64,000 bases of DNA from Strigamia acuminata (GCA_949358305.1 OX442324.1:7289601-7353600); one strand, 5' to 3'. Shown: positions 30,196-43,459, numbered from the stretch's first letter. Made by a program: numbers and translations. The notes: a model not told the origin generated them from the letters alone.

Positions 30196-33061
30196 ATTAA
30201 AATGCTGAAATAATGCAAAATATAAACCAGGTTCTTGTATCAATTTCTATAACTCGTATTGTGCATCCAACACTAGCGAACGGCCCCAAGTCATGATGGT
30301 ACCTGTCTATCCTCAGATTTATCCAGTAACCACCACCAACTCTATTTAAGCATTTTTTATTTATCGGTTACAAGAACAATTCACTATTCATAAAGTAAAA
30401 GTATTAAATTAGTAACATAAGATTGTTACGTAATGTTCAAAAATTTGAAATCAACAAACACTAAAAAGTACAGAATGAACATTAAATTCTTGATAAAAAA
30501 TATTCTAACACTTAGTCAATTGCAATAAATCCAATGATACAAATCGATTATGTACTATTTTTTTTTTTAAAAATATAATGGTGGTTTTTAAAGTACTATA
30601 AACACTACAGAAGTGGACTTTGTAAAAAAAAAACAAAAAAAAAACAAAGATCTACAACTAATGAAGAGAATTTAAAAACTGATAAAAAGTATTGGCAAAT
30701 AATACAAAAGAATAATTTCCCAAACTGTAAAAAACATTATGAATACTCATAAAAAATAGTTTGAAGAATATTAAAATCAATCAAAAATAAAATCAGATTT
30801 TTATAATTCTCTTAAACAGTTTTTGATAATTCATTGGTAGGAACCATAATTTGATTTTTTTCAACAAATTATGACTGGAATCATCTAAAATATATATATA
30901 TATCTTTTAAATTTATACCTTGGTTATAATTATATAAAAAAGAAAACTTAAAATAAAAAATAACTGCTGATGAAATAACGTCAAAAACAATTTTTAAAAA
31001 TTTTCCTCTTATTATTTAAATGTGACACTACTGTAAATAACCAACACCAAACAAAAATAATAAAAAATAAAAAAAATCTAAATACGCAGAGTAATTATAC
31101 ATACAAAACTTTTAAGACATACGGCAAGCTACAAGAAGCAACAAGTATCAACTGTGTTGGCAAAACCAGACATGTATTAATAGCATAGTTCTTAGACATT
31201 ATTGTAAAGGGAGCTGCAGTTAAAAATTCTTAAATGTTCTAAACCTATAAATGTTTTCCAGACGTGGTCATGACAGTCGAAATTTATATTTTTATGGCAA
31301 ATAATAAGAAATAAGTGTGATTTGCATTACCAAAATAAATAAGAATAAAATAAAAATGATTATTTAAATTTACCATTAGCAATGACCCAACAAATTTACT
31401 ATAAATATGTATTTTATAAAAGTACCATTTACTTATTTCAAATGTCCGAAAGACAATGAACTGGTTTGTACACTTTACTATTTGTGAAGTAGCTAGAGAA
31501 ATGCTGTGAAATTTCTAGTTATTTGAAAAATTGAAGTAATGATAATGATAATAACAGTAATAATAATAGGATTAGTAATAATAATAATTAAAAATAAAAG
31601 ACAAAAATAACAAAATCATAAATTGTAAACTTCCTAATAATCAAATCAGACCAGACCAAAAATAGAATTAATTCATGAAAACTACATAGGTTACCAAATC
31701 CACCCCCACATCACACTATTTTTGTATGAACATATAATGTAGGAATCAGCTAAGAAAAATAAAGTAAAAAATGATTCATTTGTGTCACTTTTTGCTAATT
31801 CTATTCTTTCGTTAACACAAAAATGAATTGTAAGTAAAACATGGTGTACGATGATAACGTCACGACATACACTATAAAAAAATGGCACTTGTCTCGAGTT
31901 AAGTTTGTGTCTGATTAAGCACACACTAGTGGCAAATATTTCGGTTACATCTAATTAAAGTCATCTTACTCTTGTCGTCCATTCGTTCTAGACGTTCACA
32001 AAGTCCACCCCGTTTATCCGCACTGGGGGATCAGCAGCAAACAGTAACATCAAATTGTTTTCGCTCTGAAGTAAATTTCTTCAAATAAAATTGCTGATGA
32101 TATTTTTCAAACGCTATTGCTTGTTTTGCATAAAATTTGTTTACATTTGTTTTCTACATAATTCCTCAATGGATTTGTTTTTCTCTTTGTTTTGTTTTTT
32201 TAAAAAAAATAAAATCAAATAAAATCATAATGCTTGTACCAAAAAGAAACAAAATGGTTATTTCAGGATTCTTGTTATTAACATTTTTGGATGATACTTC
32301 AGCAACTAATTACTTCATCATTTGGTCGCCCAACAGACACCAAGCACCACACGTCAAAACGCACATCCCACAACTTTTGGTATTTAAAAATGTATTTAGG
32401 CTCCAAAACTTCTTTCACAATCCCTCCGGACTACAAATTGATGGCGAAAAAATACAAATAAATCATACTTTCTTTTCAACCAAGATTTTCTTTGAAAATT
32501 ATTTTCTCACCAAAAATTTGAAGCTACGGAACCCATAAGAAAAAAGTTGTAACGCAGTAAATAAAAGAAAGAAAGCAAACCGTTTAAAGAGAGAAAACAA
32601 AACAAATTGTTTTCGACCATTTAGGCCTCTCACCCGCTACGCTTACAGGAATATAAAAAATGTTTCAACACAGAAAGTTACCTACCAATTACCTTGTTCA
32701 AAGTTAAAGTTAAAATTAACGTCAACATGATATAAATGGAATTAAAGAATTCAAGAAGAAGTTAAGTTAAGAATTAGAATGAAATAATTTGATTTGATTA
32801 GATTTTTTGTTGTTGTTGTTGTTGTCAAATTCAAGAAATGGCCTCGTTGAAACAAACAAACAAACAAACAAAAACAGAAATCAACATACCGAACGTTATC
32901 GTACGAGTATGAGTATGACATTGGTTAAGAAGTTAAGAAGAATAGTAATTAAGAAAGTAAGACAAGGACGGTACACGATTAACTAATTCTCCAAATCCAG
33001 AAAGGCTGTGCATCACTTCTCGAGCAGAGACCGAACCTGGAAGCGGGGGTGAGAGCGGATC
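30196..33061. other. AT-rich region downstream of the zinc-finger gene
   Basis: No credible coding frame or structured repeat was recognised. It probably includes the 3' UTR of the minus-strand zinc-finger gene. A (TA)n tract is at about 30891-30902, an AAT-rich stretch at about 31540-31590, and a (TTG)n tract near 32806-32824. Confidence 0.5.
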
Positions 33062-34054
33062 TCAAGATGGCTGTGCTGCAGTCAACTGCAGCGTGCCGGC
33101 TGGGATGTGCGTCTTCATGTGAATGCGGAGCCGGTCAGACTTGGCGAACGCCTTCTGGCAATGCGTGCACGTATATGGCTTCTCCCCCGTGTGAATGCGC
33201 ATGTGCACCTTCAGCTTGTCAGAGTTGGTGAACGCTTTAGGACACTGCGTGCACGCATAGGGTTTCTCCCCGGTGTGGATGCGAATGTGAATGCGCAGCT
33301 TGTCGGACTTGGCGAACGCCTTCTGGCAGTAGTTACAGGTGTAGGGCTTCTCCCCCGTATGCACGCGCATGTGCACCTTCAGCTTGTCGGACTTGGTGAA
33401 CGCTTTCGGACACAGGGCGCAAGAGTAAGGCTTCTCCGCCGTGTGAATTCGAATGTGAATGCGCAGCTTGTCGGACTTGGCGAATGCCTTCTGGCAGTAG
33501 TTGCAGGTGTACGGCTTCTCACCCGTGTGGATTCGCATGTGCAACTTCAGCTTGTAGGCCTTGGAATAAGCCTTCTCGCACAGTGTACACGCAAACGGTT
33601 TTTCTCCCGTGTGCGTGCGAATGTGGTCCTGGAGCTGCGTGCTCTTGATGAAGGCCTTCCCGCAATAGTTGCAAGTGTAGGGCTTCTCTCCCGTGTGCGT
33701 CAGCAAGTGGTCCTTGAGCTTCTCCGACCGGCTGAAGCGCTTTGGGCAGTGCGGGCATGCGTGCGGCTTCAGGGGAGCTGCTGGCGGGGCGGTAGTGGCG
33801 GCTGCCGCCGCAGCCACTGCGGCTGCGGCATTGGCTGCAGCTGCAGCTGCTACTGTCGCCTGATGTGATTGCTGTTGTTGTGAAGATGGTTGTGCTTGTT
33901 GCTGCTGCTGTTGGTGGTGGTGTGCTTGTTGCTGTGCTTGTTGCTGGGAGGACGACGCAGGTGTTGACGACGTTCGGTGATGACCATGGTGATGAGGATG
34001 TGCCTGGTGATGTGCTGGATGCTGAAGTTGAGCTCTCTGGGCCTGCATTCCTCT
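33062..34054 (-). CDS. C2H2 zinc-finger protein, terminal exon with eight fingers
   Basis: A nuclear DNA-binding protein, inferred from eight consecutive C2H2 fingers (about residues 96-320 of this exon) joined by HTGEKPY/F linkers; one linker is HTAEKPY. Fingers start CPHC, CNYC, CTLC, CNYC, CALC, CNYC, CTQC and CTHC. Fingers 4-8 are near copies, with helices reading KSDKLRIH, KSDKLKVH, KSDKLRIH, NSDKLKVH and KSDRLRIH, so they arose by internal duplication. Before the fingers lies a Gln/His-rich and then Ala-rich low-complexity stretch. A TGA ends the frame 13 residues after the last finger. The exon starts after the acceptor TTAATTGTTTAG at 34055-34060, in phase 0; a TAG just upstream in frame shows that the ATG at 34048 need not be the start. 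The upstream exons at 47305-47831 are in matching phase. Exact family not recognised. Confidence 0.9.
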   Translation of the reverse strand, partial: RGMQAQRAQLQHPAHHQAHPHHHGHHRTSSTPASSSQQQAQQQAHHHQQQQQQAQPSSQQQQSHQATVAAAAAANAAAAVAAAAAATTAPPAAPLKPHACPHCPKRFSRSEKLKDHLLTHTGEKPYTCNYCGKAFIKSTQLQDHIRTHTGEKPFACTLCEKAYSKAYKLKLHMRIHTGEKPYTCNYCQKAFAKSDKLRIHIRIHTAEKPYSCALCPKAFTKSDKLKVHMRVHTGEKPYTCNYCQKAFAKSDKLRIHIRIHTGEKPYACTQCPKAFTNSDKLKVHMRIHTGEKPYTCTHCQKAFAKSDRLRIHMKTHIPAGTLQLTAAQPS

Positions 34055-34869
34055 CTAAACAATTAATGAGCACAATTTCATTATTCATTATTCATTCTTT
34101 CATTCATTATCCACTACTGGAAACAGAAATTTAAGTGACGCTATTTCAAACTGCAGCACAAATAACAAAACCAGAAATAAATCACTAACTCATTGCCCCT
34201 AGCAAATCAGCCGAACAGCTCCATTGTACAAATGCAAAAGAAAGAAATGCAAAAGAAATGCAAAAGAAAGAAATGAAACACATTTTCTTTTTCTTTTCAT
34301 CAAAGTCGATTTAGGAAACAGGTATTATATTTCACTATCCATCAGAAATAAATGTGACCATTTCATATCAAAGTTAGAAAGCTACTTGCCACAATCAATG
34401 TAAGGCTAGTGAACATATCACATAAGCAATAGAAAATAATTTCAATACTTATTCAAACATGCAACATCAAAAGCTAATCAAAGTTTCAGATATTTCAGAC
34501 ATTTTTTAACTAGGCCTATTCTAAATGAATTAAGGTAGGTGCTATAAATCTGTGCAATTGAACATTCTGTTAAATCTCGCAAGAGTTAAAAATTGCCACA
34601 TGAATTAGCTATCATACACACTCTTCCATCAATACAAGACCACTGAAATCTGAGTAATATAGCATTTTGACAATTTCGAGTTTGTGTACGTATGTAGGTG
34701 AGTTTAGACAAACGAAAAAAATTACAGACTACCACCTACATGGAAAAATGAGTAAATTGTATATTTAAAAGTTTTAAAAATCTTGATTTGTAACTACAGT
34801 ATTTTATCTTATTCAAAACTGCCATTTTTCTCAGCGGTTACAATTTCGATTTTTCATTTGTTATATTTG

Positions 34870-35042
34870 TTTAATGTACTGTAACAAACGAAGTCTGAAC
34901 GTTACGAACGAAGCGTACGTTCATCGTTCGTGAGGTTAAATACGAAAGCAATACCGTAATTTTGCAAAAACACGGTATTCTTGTTGTTTCAGCTGCGGCT
35001 ACTATTCGAGAGAGACTCTTAATCGGTAAAATACGGTATTCA
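34870..35042. mobile_element. Partial CCGTATTTC-type MITE
   Basis: It shares with 28915-29050, in inverse order, ACCGTAATTTTG/ACGGTATT, CAGCTGCGGCT and the ACGAACG...CGTTCGT block. It lies in the intron of the zinc-finger gene. Confidence 0.5.
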
Positions 35043-35288
35043 AAAAATAAAACTACTTATGGTTTATTGCTTGTAAAGACAACAATATCTGCTTACACAC
35101 AGATGACAGCAAAAATATAAACTGTTTTTTATTCTTTGAGCGTTGAGTAAACGTTTTGACAAGTGTGCGTGTGCGTTCAGTGGAATAAACCTAACAAAAA
35201 TGTCTTGCTCACATTACAAAAATCAATAGTTATTGCTAAAAACTAGTCTATTAAAGCTCAAAAATGAACCTTTTTAGCTTTAAAATCA

Positions 35289-35858
35289 ATAGGTGTGTTC
35301 AATTTGCGAAAGGAAAGAAAAGAAAGAAAAAGCACTTTTGAATGCACGCACTAATTTCTTGTTACAATCCTTTTGTTTGTGCTTGCGCAAATCCAAGTTT
35401 TTGTATGCAGTAAATCAGGTTTTAGTACACAAAAATCCGGTTTGTACGGTTAAAACTGAATCATATAAAATTAATGTTTTACCATTAAAACAAATGGAAG
35501 TGATTAATTTCATTCAAATTTACCGATAAAAATCAATTAGTTAGACACATGGTTTTGTTTTGGCAATTTAAGCACCAACAAGTTATCAAAAACCAATTCT
35601 TTCGCCTAGTTGGATTCATCGTTCTAAGATTGTATCAATACGTTTGTCTTGATTGTTGGCGACAAATGACTAATGCGTATGCACAGATTGCAAAAGGAAA
35701 AAGTAAAAGGAAAAAAAGGAACTGGATTGCTACTTTTTGTAAAAGTACCTTTTGCTACTTTCCTTTTGGAAATGATAATGTTTTTGACGTCACTTCCAGT
35801 GTCGAAAAGAAGAAAAAGAAAGATTTTTCTGTCCTTTCGCAAATTGAACGCACTTATT
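35289..35858. mobile_element. TIR element (AATAGGTGTGTTCAATTTGC ends)
   Basis: The left end GGTGTGTTCAATTTGCGAAA and the reverse complement of the right end AAGTGCGTTCAATTTGCGAA match, followed by A/G-rich sequence on both sides. No transposase; intronic. Confidence 0.65.
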
Positions 35859-36588
35859 GTTTTTAGTTTAAAAAATGATATTTTATCCAAATAATAGACC
35901 TTTTAGGCTAAAAATCGATATTTTTCAACCAAGATAACGTCACATGATACAGTGGGGGACACAAGTAAGTTTATAAACGCGTCATGTTGATTCTCCCAAA
36001 AGAGAAAAAATTAATGAAATTTTAACTGGATGCTTGGACAACATCCTACTGTATTCATCTAAAGTTTTATCAAAACCTATCAATTAGAGAAAAATAAATT
36101 TTTGTGAAGTGACATCAAAAAATAAGAGGCAAAAGTAAGTTTACAAACTCTGTTTACCACCGAGAAACCTTACACCAACAGGACTTGTTGGCCATCCTAT
36201 AGCCTGTAGCATTGCTTTCAATCATTCAGCCATACTTTCAAGCAACTTCACCATACACCAATCTTCAAAAATGCTAATTTCAACAATGGAACGTTTTTTT
36301 CTAGAACTCTAAGAGGAACTATTTGTTCCAAATCAAGAAATTATTTCATAAATGTTCAATTGGATTAAGGTTAAAATAACTAAGAAAACCATTAAAGTTG
36401 TCTGATTTTTTTTTGGTGTGAAATACTCTCGCGAAAATTTTGTTGTATGTTTTTAGTTGTTGTCCTGTTGCTACAACCAACAACAATATTTTTTTGTTTA
36501 CCAAGATTTCTTTCTAAAATGTCTCTGTAAACATAGGAATACATTATTTCATTGATGGATTGGGAATTTCCAACCTTTTGTATCCCCA
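35859..36588. other. Intronic AT-rich sequence, possible single mariner-type end
   Basis: ATACAGTGGGGGACACAAGTAAG at about 35947 looks like a Tc1/mariner terminus (TA-CAGT), and a similar AAAAGTAAGTTTACAAAC block lies near 36130. A matching inverted end was not found. Confidence 0.3.
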
Positions 36589-38300
36589 AATCTGGTATTT
36601 AGGTCTATATTTTTGGATCACTACACCAGTGATACGGCTCGGCCAATGGGAGAAGGCCACCCTTTTGAGTCGAACAAGAGTATACCAACAAATTCGGCCA
36701 GAAAGTGCTTAGTTTCCTTTGAAACCAAACACCGGTAATCGGCTGAACACCGGCTGCGTTCGTGCGATCAAATGTGTCCTGTGTCGGTCGATTACCGGTG
36801 CTTAGTTTCAATAGGAAACTGAGCATTTCAGCGATCAAATGCAGCAATCAAAAGTAGCCTAAAAGTGTCCAAATCCTCTTCGAAAATCGTATGTAATTTA
36901 AAAAAAAAAAATACTACCATTTCTGGCAACAATTAATTTAAATCAGGAGCCATTTTGTTTAAAATTAATTTGTTTTGGCCAGAAGTCAATATGATGTCAC
37001 TGGGCAGAAAATTATCTGATTGGCTTGTGGGGTTTTCTGCAGCAGAAAAAATAGGAATAGAGTCTATTTTTTCTGCTCCCTATTTTCTGCCCAATTAAGA
37101 GGAAGTGACGTCATAACAGAAAATATACTGGGCAGAAAACTGGATTTTCTGCTCTTCTTCAGTTGTATTGAAATCTAGCATTAGGCTGAAAATCATTAGT
37201 GGTACAGTTCATGATTCTGTTGGAGTCTCAGATAGCTGAATTGGCAGAGCAACCAATCTGGCAAATCGGAGATCTGGGTTCGACTCACGGAACAAGTGTG
37301 ACAATTTTTTGTTAAACTTAACCAAAAATTTTGTCTGCAGAAGAACAAACCTCACTCCGACAAAAAAAAACCTACTTTGGGCACATAATTGAAGGCTGTC
37401 AGCCCCAAATTTGTGAAAATTCAAAGAAAACGTAGCACCATTTACCATTACATTAAAATTACATAACTGTTAACAAACAGTATTTGCAAATTGCTCACAG
37501 CTGTGCAATTAGAAAATCAAAATATGCGAATTAAACCTTTAAAAAGTGTAAATTGAATTCAGATGAAAATTACAATTTACATCCGCAACATGTGAAAAAC
37601 GTTTCATTTAAAACGTTTCATTTAAAACAATGCAAAAAATCATATTCCTAATTCCATATCCCATATTGCATACAAGAAGAAAATATCATCGCAGGGACCA
37701 GAAAGTTTAAAATAGTCTGCGGACCTCCATTCCCGCACGAGCCTCCAATTGTGAGAAAAAGTAAATTTTTGTAAATTGTGCACGGGTGCGCCATTAGCAG
37801 ATACGTATACAGTAGTTTTGAAATAATGGTGTATCACGGTGGAGAAAAATTGAAGCATGGGATAAATGGCTGCCAATAGACCAACAATTGAGTGAAAGTT
37901 GGCACGCGACATTTCATCTAAACTAGAAATCAAATCTAATTCTAGTTACAGCGAAAACTAGCTACAGACATGACCATGAGAAAGGAAATGACATCATACA
38001 ATGTGAGAGACACGAGCCATGGGAGTTTTGGGATGCACATAAGTTTAAATGGTTAGAAATTCAGAATATTATACAAGTATGTTCTCAAAATACCGGACTG
38101 TTGTCCCTGTCCCTGTTCATCCTAAATCAAACTTTTATGCTTCGTCTACAGTAAAACCAGTTTTTTAGAACTTAAGATTTTCAGAAACTTTCATTTGTAT
38201 ACTCTTGTTGAACTCAAAAAGGCCCCCAAATCCCATTGGTCGAGCCATTTTACTGGTGTAGTGATCCAAAAAAATAGACCTAAATACCAGAATTACATTA
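36589..38300. mobile_element. 1.7-kb TIR element, non-coding
   Basis: The ends are inverted copies over about 90 bp: CTGGTATTTAGGTCTAT, then TTTTGGATCACTACACCAGT and GGCTCG(G/A)CCAATGGGA. The inside has no transposase frame. A related CTCGACCAATGGGATTTGGG block recurs at about 38555. Intronic. Confidence 0.65.
37210..37285 (+). repeat. tRNA-like sequence inside the 1.7-kb TIR element
   Basis: A-box-like TAGCTGAATTGGCAGAGC and B box GGTTCGACTC at tRNA spacing, with an AATCTGGCAAATC anticodon-arm-like part. Probably a SINE head. Confidence 0.4.
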
Positions 38301-40436
38301 CAATGTAGACATTGTAATCGATTGCCTAGGTAACGGCCAAAATTTCTAAATTATATGCTTTCCAGACAAAGCAACCAAACATGAGTTTTACATTGATATG
38401 CGCATAAAACTACATTTCATAAATGGAAATAACATCTTTTAATAAGAAAAATCAAAATTATATTAACTTAAATGGTCATAACAATCACAAAAATAAATAA
38501 AAGTCAAAACTACTTCTCCTAGTGATAGTATACAGTCTGAAGTTAGTAGTAATGAGGCTCGACCAATGGGATTTGGGGGCTTTCTTGAGTTCAACAAGAG
38601 TATAGAAGTTAATTAGGTGTTCACACTTGTAGAAATGTTTTGCAGAAATTACTGACTTTTTTATTAGAAGTAAATAATGCATCCTAACCAGTGTAGATTG
38701 TTTAGGTCTGGTAAAATGATGTCCACAGTGTAGGGGTTTGCATTTCTACTCATAGGTAATGAATTGTTAAAGATAGACTTATATTTTTTAAAAGAAAGGC
38801 AAAGGCCTGTTTAGTAAACCAACATATTTTTGAAATTTCTTTTCAGCATTTAAAGTAGATAAATTTGAACCGTAATAAATTTCATGATCTCGTTTACAAG
38901 ATATACAGCAGAAATGTGTACTCTTTTTAAAAAGAATGTTTGTTTCATTCATTCGTTATCTTTTCATGTACCGTATTTCATCAATTTTTAATGCCGAGAG
39001 CAGCCTTAAAAACCTTAAAAATTTAAGATTGGTAATTGGTATCCATCTTGTTTTAATTCGTCCTAAGACCAGTCACATTATAGAATGGGGGCGTGTTTTA
39101 GAGTTGTGACGTCAGATTTAAGAAAACTTTTCTTAAACCTAATTTGTAGAAAAGTACACCATTTTGTTTAGACTACATGTGCAAGTGTGAGCACAAGATT
39201 TTCTAAAAGTCGGCAGGTTTTGTATTGAAATGGTTTTAGTATAGACTGGGTATTAGAGACAAAACACACACTTGATCGGTCATTTTGGCCTTCTTTAATT
39301 GTGCACAATACCATAAAATGGGGTAACTTTGGCCAAAAATTAGAAAATAAAGTCATGACGATTTGTGAGAAAACTTTTGGTTGTTACAGGGTGGAAAAAA
39401 ATATGGAGATGTTTTTTAAAGCAAGCTGTTTTTACTACAATTTTTATTTTGTCAATATATTTATTTGTTTAAGCTAAAAAAATATCTAGGGTGATAACAA
39501 TTTGCAGAAAAAAAAAATTTGGCAAATAATATTTCTGCAGCACTTATCGTGATGCCCATGCCATTGGTGATGATTTGCAGTTTTCTTTAATGTTTTTGCA
39601 AAGCTTTAGTATTTAAAATGCCGCGAATAGTGATAAAATTTGAGTAAAAATTGAATTAAGAGAATTTGTAACCTCTAGTTCATGCCAACTTTGAAATACA
39701 AATATGGATTATCATGGGAAAGCTAAGTAATAAACATATACTTTCCCTCTAATCTGCTGAAAAACACATTATTAAGCAGACGGGAAACTAAAAGCAAGCA
39801 ATCATAAAATTTTTGTTAGTGTAGGTAACCAACGAACAATATTTATTGCATGTTCTCCACATTCAACAAAACTTCAACTGTTATCAGACAAAATAACTTC
39901 ACACCAGTCAGCTACAGCCCAAATTTTCTGTGATTTAGCCTACAGGTTCTTAAACTTTTTTCACTCACGCTCCTTTTCGCCTGAGAAATTTTTATGCAAC
40001 CTTAGGTATATAGGTATGTACACAAAATCAAACATTTTTCAAAATTCCAGGTGTATAAATATACAGGGTGTTTCAGAATTCATGTTACACAGAAATAGTG
40101 GTTATAGAGGGGGACCAGGAAATCAGGTTTCCACTACTCAAAAATTCAAAAAAAAAATACCCACTTACCTGTTAGTCATAGCCCCAAAAGCAATGGAAGA
40201 TTTCAAATATCGCGCGTCACGCATATCGCCCACGTTTGCCAGGTTAAAGCGCACAACTGTACATGTTCTAAAACTTTTTGCCAGGGGTTGTAACACAAAA
40301 ATTTGGAAAACTCTTAACAGCGCTTTTGTTAATGAAGCTTAACTGTGGGTTTATCTCAATCTAACTTTAGCAATGGGGTGTCAATTTAGTAAGGAATTCA
40401 GTTGCAATGGAATATGCACACCAAGTTTATGCCCTG
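38301..40436. other. Intronic sequence, nothing firm
   Basis: Contains a block (39060-39160) similar to part of the element at 40437-41118 (GGGGGCGTGTTTT, TTGTGACGTCA, AAGAAAACTTTTCTT), probably a fragment of the same family. No coding exon was recognised. Confidence 0.45.
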
Positions 40437-41118
40437 TTCACACTTAAACCACTTTTGTAGAAAACCCGCCAGTTTTGTAGAAAACCTGTGTTCACACTAC
40501 CACAAGTTTTCTAGAACTCAAAACAAGATGGCAGACTTTTCTACAACTCAAGTTGAAGAAAAGTTTTCTTAAACTTGACGTCACAACTGCAAAACACGCC
40601 CCCATTGTGTCATGTGACTGATCCTAAGAAAATCCAAAAAATAAAATGGATGCCAATTAAACTTTTAAGGCAACTTTCGGCATTAAAATAAAGCACTTTC
40701 AAATGCATCAAAAAATTAATACAATACATCAAAAGATGGAGAATAAAACGACCTTTCTTTTAAAAAAAAGAACGTATTTCTAGCCCTAATGGTTCGTGAA
40801 GTACGAACGGAAATGTGTTTTGTTTGTTTCAATAGAGTGGAAATAGATCGCGCACTTTCGTTTCGACCTCAACTTTTAATGTGGAAAAAAAATTAAAAAA
40901 ATATGTCGGTTTACTAAACTGGCATCCCTCTTTCTTTGAAAAATAAGTAGAAGTTTCTATCTTTAATAGCTAATTAGCTACGAGCAACAATGCAAATCCC
41001 TAACAATCTGACACTTGTACAAAACTATCCTTAAGTGTGAACAATTGATTTCAGATTTGTAGAACTTAGACTTGTAGAAAATGATAAGTTCTAGAAAAGT
41101 GGTTTAAGTGTGAACCAC
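40437..41118. mobile_element. TIR element (TGTTCACACTTAAACCAC ends)
   Basis: The left GTTCACACTTAAACCACTTT and the right GGTTTAAGTGTGAACC ends are inverted copies. Several AGTTTTCTA/TAGAAAACC subterminal repeats lie inside. No transposase. The family is unclear (hAT-like ends are possible). Confidence 0.65.
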
Positions 41119-41339
41119 GCATTAGACTGCTCGAATTCGAGGATACGAGCTGTTTAGCACCAAAATTTTAGGAAACAAGCTAAATGGGAAAACCGAAAGA
41201 TAACGGGGATAAATTCCCTAAGCAAAATGCTGATGGTCCGAAAGAGGTACAGTACTATACACCGAAACGTCTTAAAACAGCCATCCCAGGAGTCGAACTT
41301 AAGTTCATCGCCCCGGACAATACTCCCGACCAGGACACA

Positions 41340-41607
41340 ATGTTATGTAACTCTCAATACGCAGAAACCTCTATTTAACTTAGAAAACAACTTTGATGGT
41401 CTTTAAGGTTCCACTAGATGATTTAAGGTGGCTGAAACATCTGTAGTAATCTCGGAGTCCCGAGTGGCTTAATGGTTTAACCACCCGTCCGGGATCTGGG
41501 TCCGGATCCCGGCTCGTGGCTCTATGTGGAGTCCGGGCCGTTTCGATTAAAGACCATCACAGTTGTTTTCTAAGTTAAATAGAGATTTCTGCATATTGAG
41601 TTATATG
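41340..41607. mobile_element. Foldback element with a tRNA-like core
   Basis: Inverted arms of about 60 bp (ATTTAACTTAGAAAACAACT and GATGGTCTTTAA blocks) flank a plus-strand tRNA-like segment at 41458-41522 (GAGTGGCTTAATGG; GGTCCGGATCC; CCCGGCTCGTGGC). The plan parallels the foldback MITEs at 15394 and 45873 but the sequence is unrelated. Confidence 0.6.
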
Positions 41608-42142
41608 GTTTTTGGTGGTTATTGGTTGCTCCTGGTTACCTAGACACCCATTCAACGGTCAAGGCCGCATCAACGTTACGCAGCGTCACATTATGCGATT
41701 CGAGGAAACAAATATGTTCAGACCTGGTTTTGACAAAAAATGTGTCATAACTGCAATTTTAAACATGCTTCCAGTCGAATCGCTTTAGCTACAACCGCTG
41801 TAGCAACATTTACAAAAATCGGTACCGCTTAAAGACACTGATTTAGTGACACCAGGAAACATTTATGCCCGAAGACTGTTATACTCGTTTTCAAAAAAAA
41901 TTGGATCTTCACTGCATGCTGCCAAACGAAACTGTGAACAATTTCCTGTTTTGCCATTGATCCTTTCATAATAATTAAGTGGCTATATTATCACCGGCTG
42001 ATTTCTGGCATTTCACCTATTGGCAAAACACAATTTCAATTAAAACTCAGTATTTTCACAACTTCAATTGCCAGCATACAGTAAAGATCCAGTTTTTTTT
42101 AACACTACTGTACGTCTTAGCGACATATCATCAAGTTATGTA

Positions 42143-42393
42143 CAGCCTTGGACATAAAAATCGTCCCATTCCAGCTTAAGGATCACCTGCAAAATGAGCA
42201 TTTTCAGCCGAGTCCACCAGGTAGTGTAAAAACTCACTCATAAGTTGCAACAAATTGACATGAAATGAAGTCATACCTTCACATCATGGGTTTAGATGAG
42301 TGAGTTTTTGCACTACCTGGTGGATACAGCCGAAAATGCTCATTCTGCAGGTGAGCTTAAACCTGGAATGAGATGAGTTTTATGTCCAAGGCT
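42143..42393. mobile_element. Mariner-type MITE
   Basis: TA-CAGCCTTGGACATAAAAATC on the left, and the inverted TTTTATGTCCAAGGCTA on the right. Long inner inverted repeats (GAGCATTTTC, CCACCAGGTAGTG) are present. Confidence 0.65.
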
Positions 42394-43077
42394 ATGCAAG
42401 CGACATTACAGTTATTCTGTTCATATGTAGGCAAACTGATTGGTTTGTGATTACTTCGCCTAGCAGGATGCTTCTTGCCCTACAACAGGAACAGGCAGAT
42501 GCTGTTCGGACTTGACATGTGAAGGCATTATCCATGGAGTCCAAAACCACAAGAAAAAGTGTATTTTATTGCAGCGTGAAGTATGCAAGCAGAAAGTGTC
42601 AGTGCAGGATGCAGAAGTGAAAAAAAATAAAAATAAATAAAATAAGATCTGTGTTATATTTTTATCGCCAAAGCAACACTTTCGCTAAAGTTAAGTTACC
42701 CCACATAATTTCTAGAGCCTTTTAAATTTATAGTAACATTTGTCATTTGAAACATTTGAATTCTCCAGCTTTATTCACCTGTGGTAATAGATTGAACAGT
42801 CACTAAAAAAATTATTCACCCCATCATTAGTTGTTCACTTCAATTAGACATAAAGCTAAAACTGTTTAACAAATAGAAATAAAATTTTACAGATTGCTAG
42901 TACTTTCATTCAGCTGCAATTTAAAAAAAACTTTATAAAAATATCTTAAATTGGTGAAAAATAAGTGAGAAATTTCAAATCTGAGGCAGATTTTTTGATC
43001 CAACAATTATTCACCCCATTTGTGGTATCACTACTTCTTGCCCACATACAGCAAATAAAATTAACGCCAAATAGCTG

Positions 43078-43340
43078 TAGTCGTGGCCATAAAAATCGCC
43101 AAGTCCAGTTTGAAGCTCACCTGCGGAATGATCATTTCCGGCTATATCCACCAGCTAGTGCAAAAACTCACTGATAAGTTGTGACAAATTGACATTTAAA
43201 TAATGTCACACAATCATCTAAACCCATTATGTGAAGGTGATTGTTTGACATCATTTAAATGTCAATTTGGATAAAACTGTAAACACTCATTCTGCAGGGG
43301 AGCTTCAAGCTGGATTGGGCGATTTTTATGGCCACAACTG
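43078..43340. mobile_element. Mariner-type MITE, related to 42143-42393
   Basis: Ends TAGTCGTGGCCATAAAAATCG and the inverted CGATTTTTATGGCCACAACTG-TA; inner blocks such as AAAAACTCACT(G/C)ATAAGTTG and TTGACAT are shared with the element at 42143. Confidence 0.6.
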
Positions 43341-43459
43341 TACTGTCAAGTACAAATGATTGAAATTATGCAATGATAAGTCAACTATAAACATATCACA
43401 ACAAATGTGTCTGATGTTTGTCATATGGTTTTTTTTCCTTGTTTTGTTGGATGTTTCTA

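Noticed and set aside
32137-32538. 133-codon plus-strand ORF
   Set aside because: AT-rich, hydrophobic/Lys/Asn biased sequence typical of chance frames; no splice or domain support.
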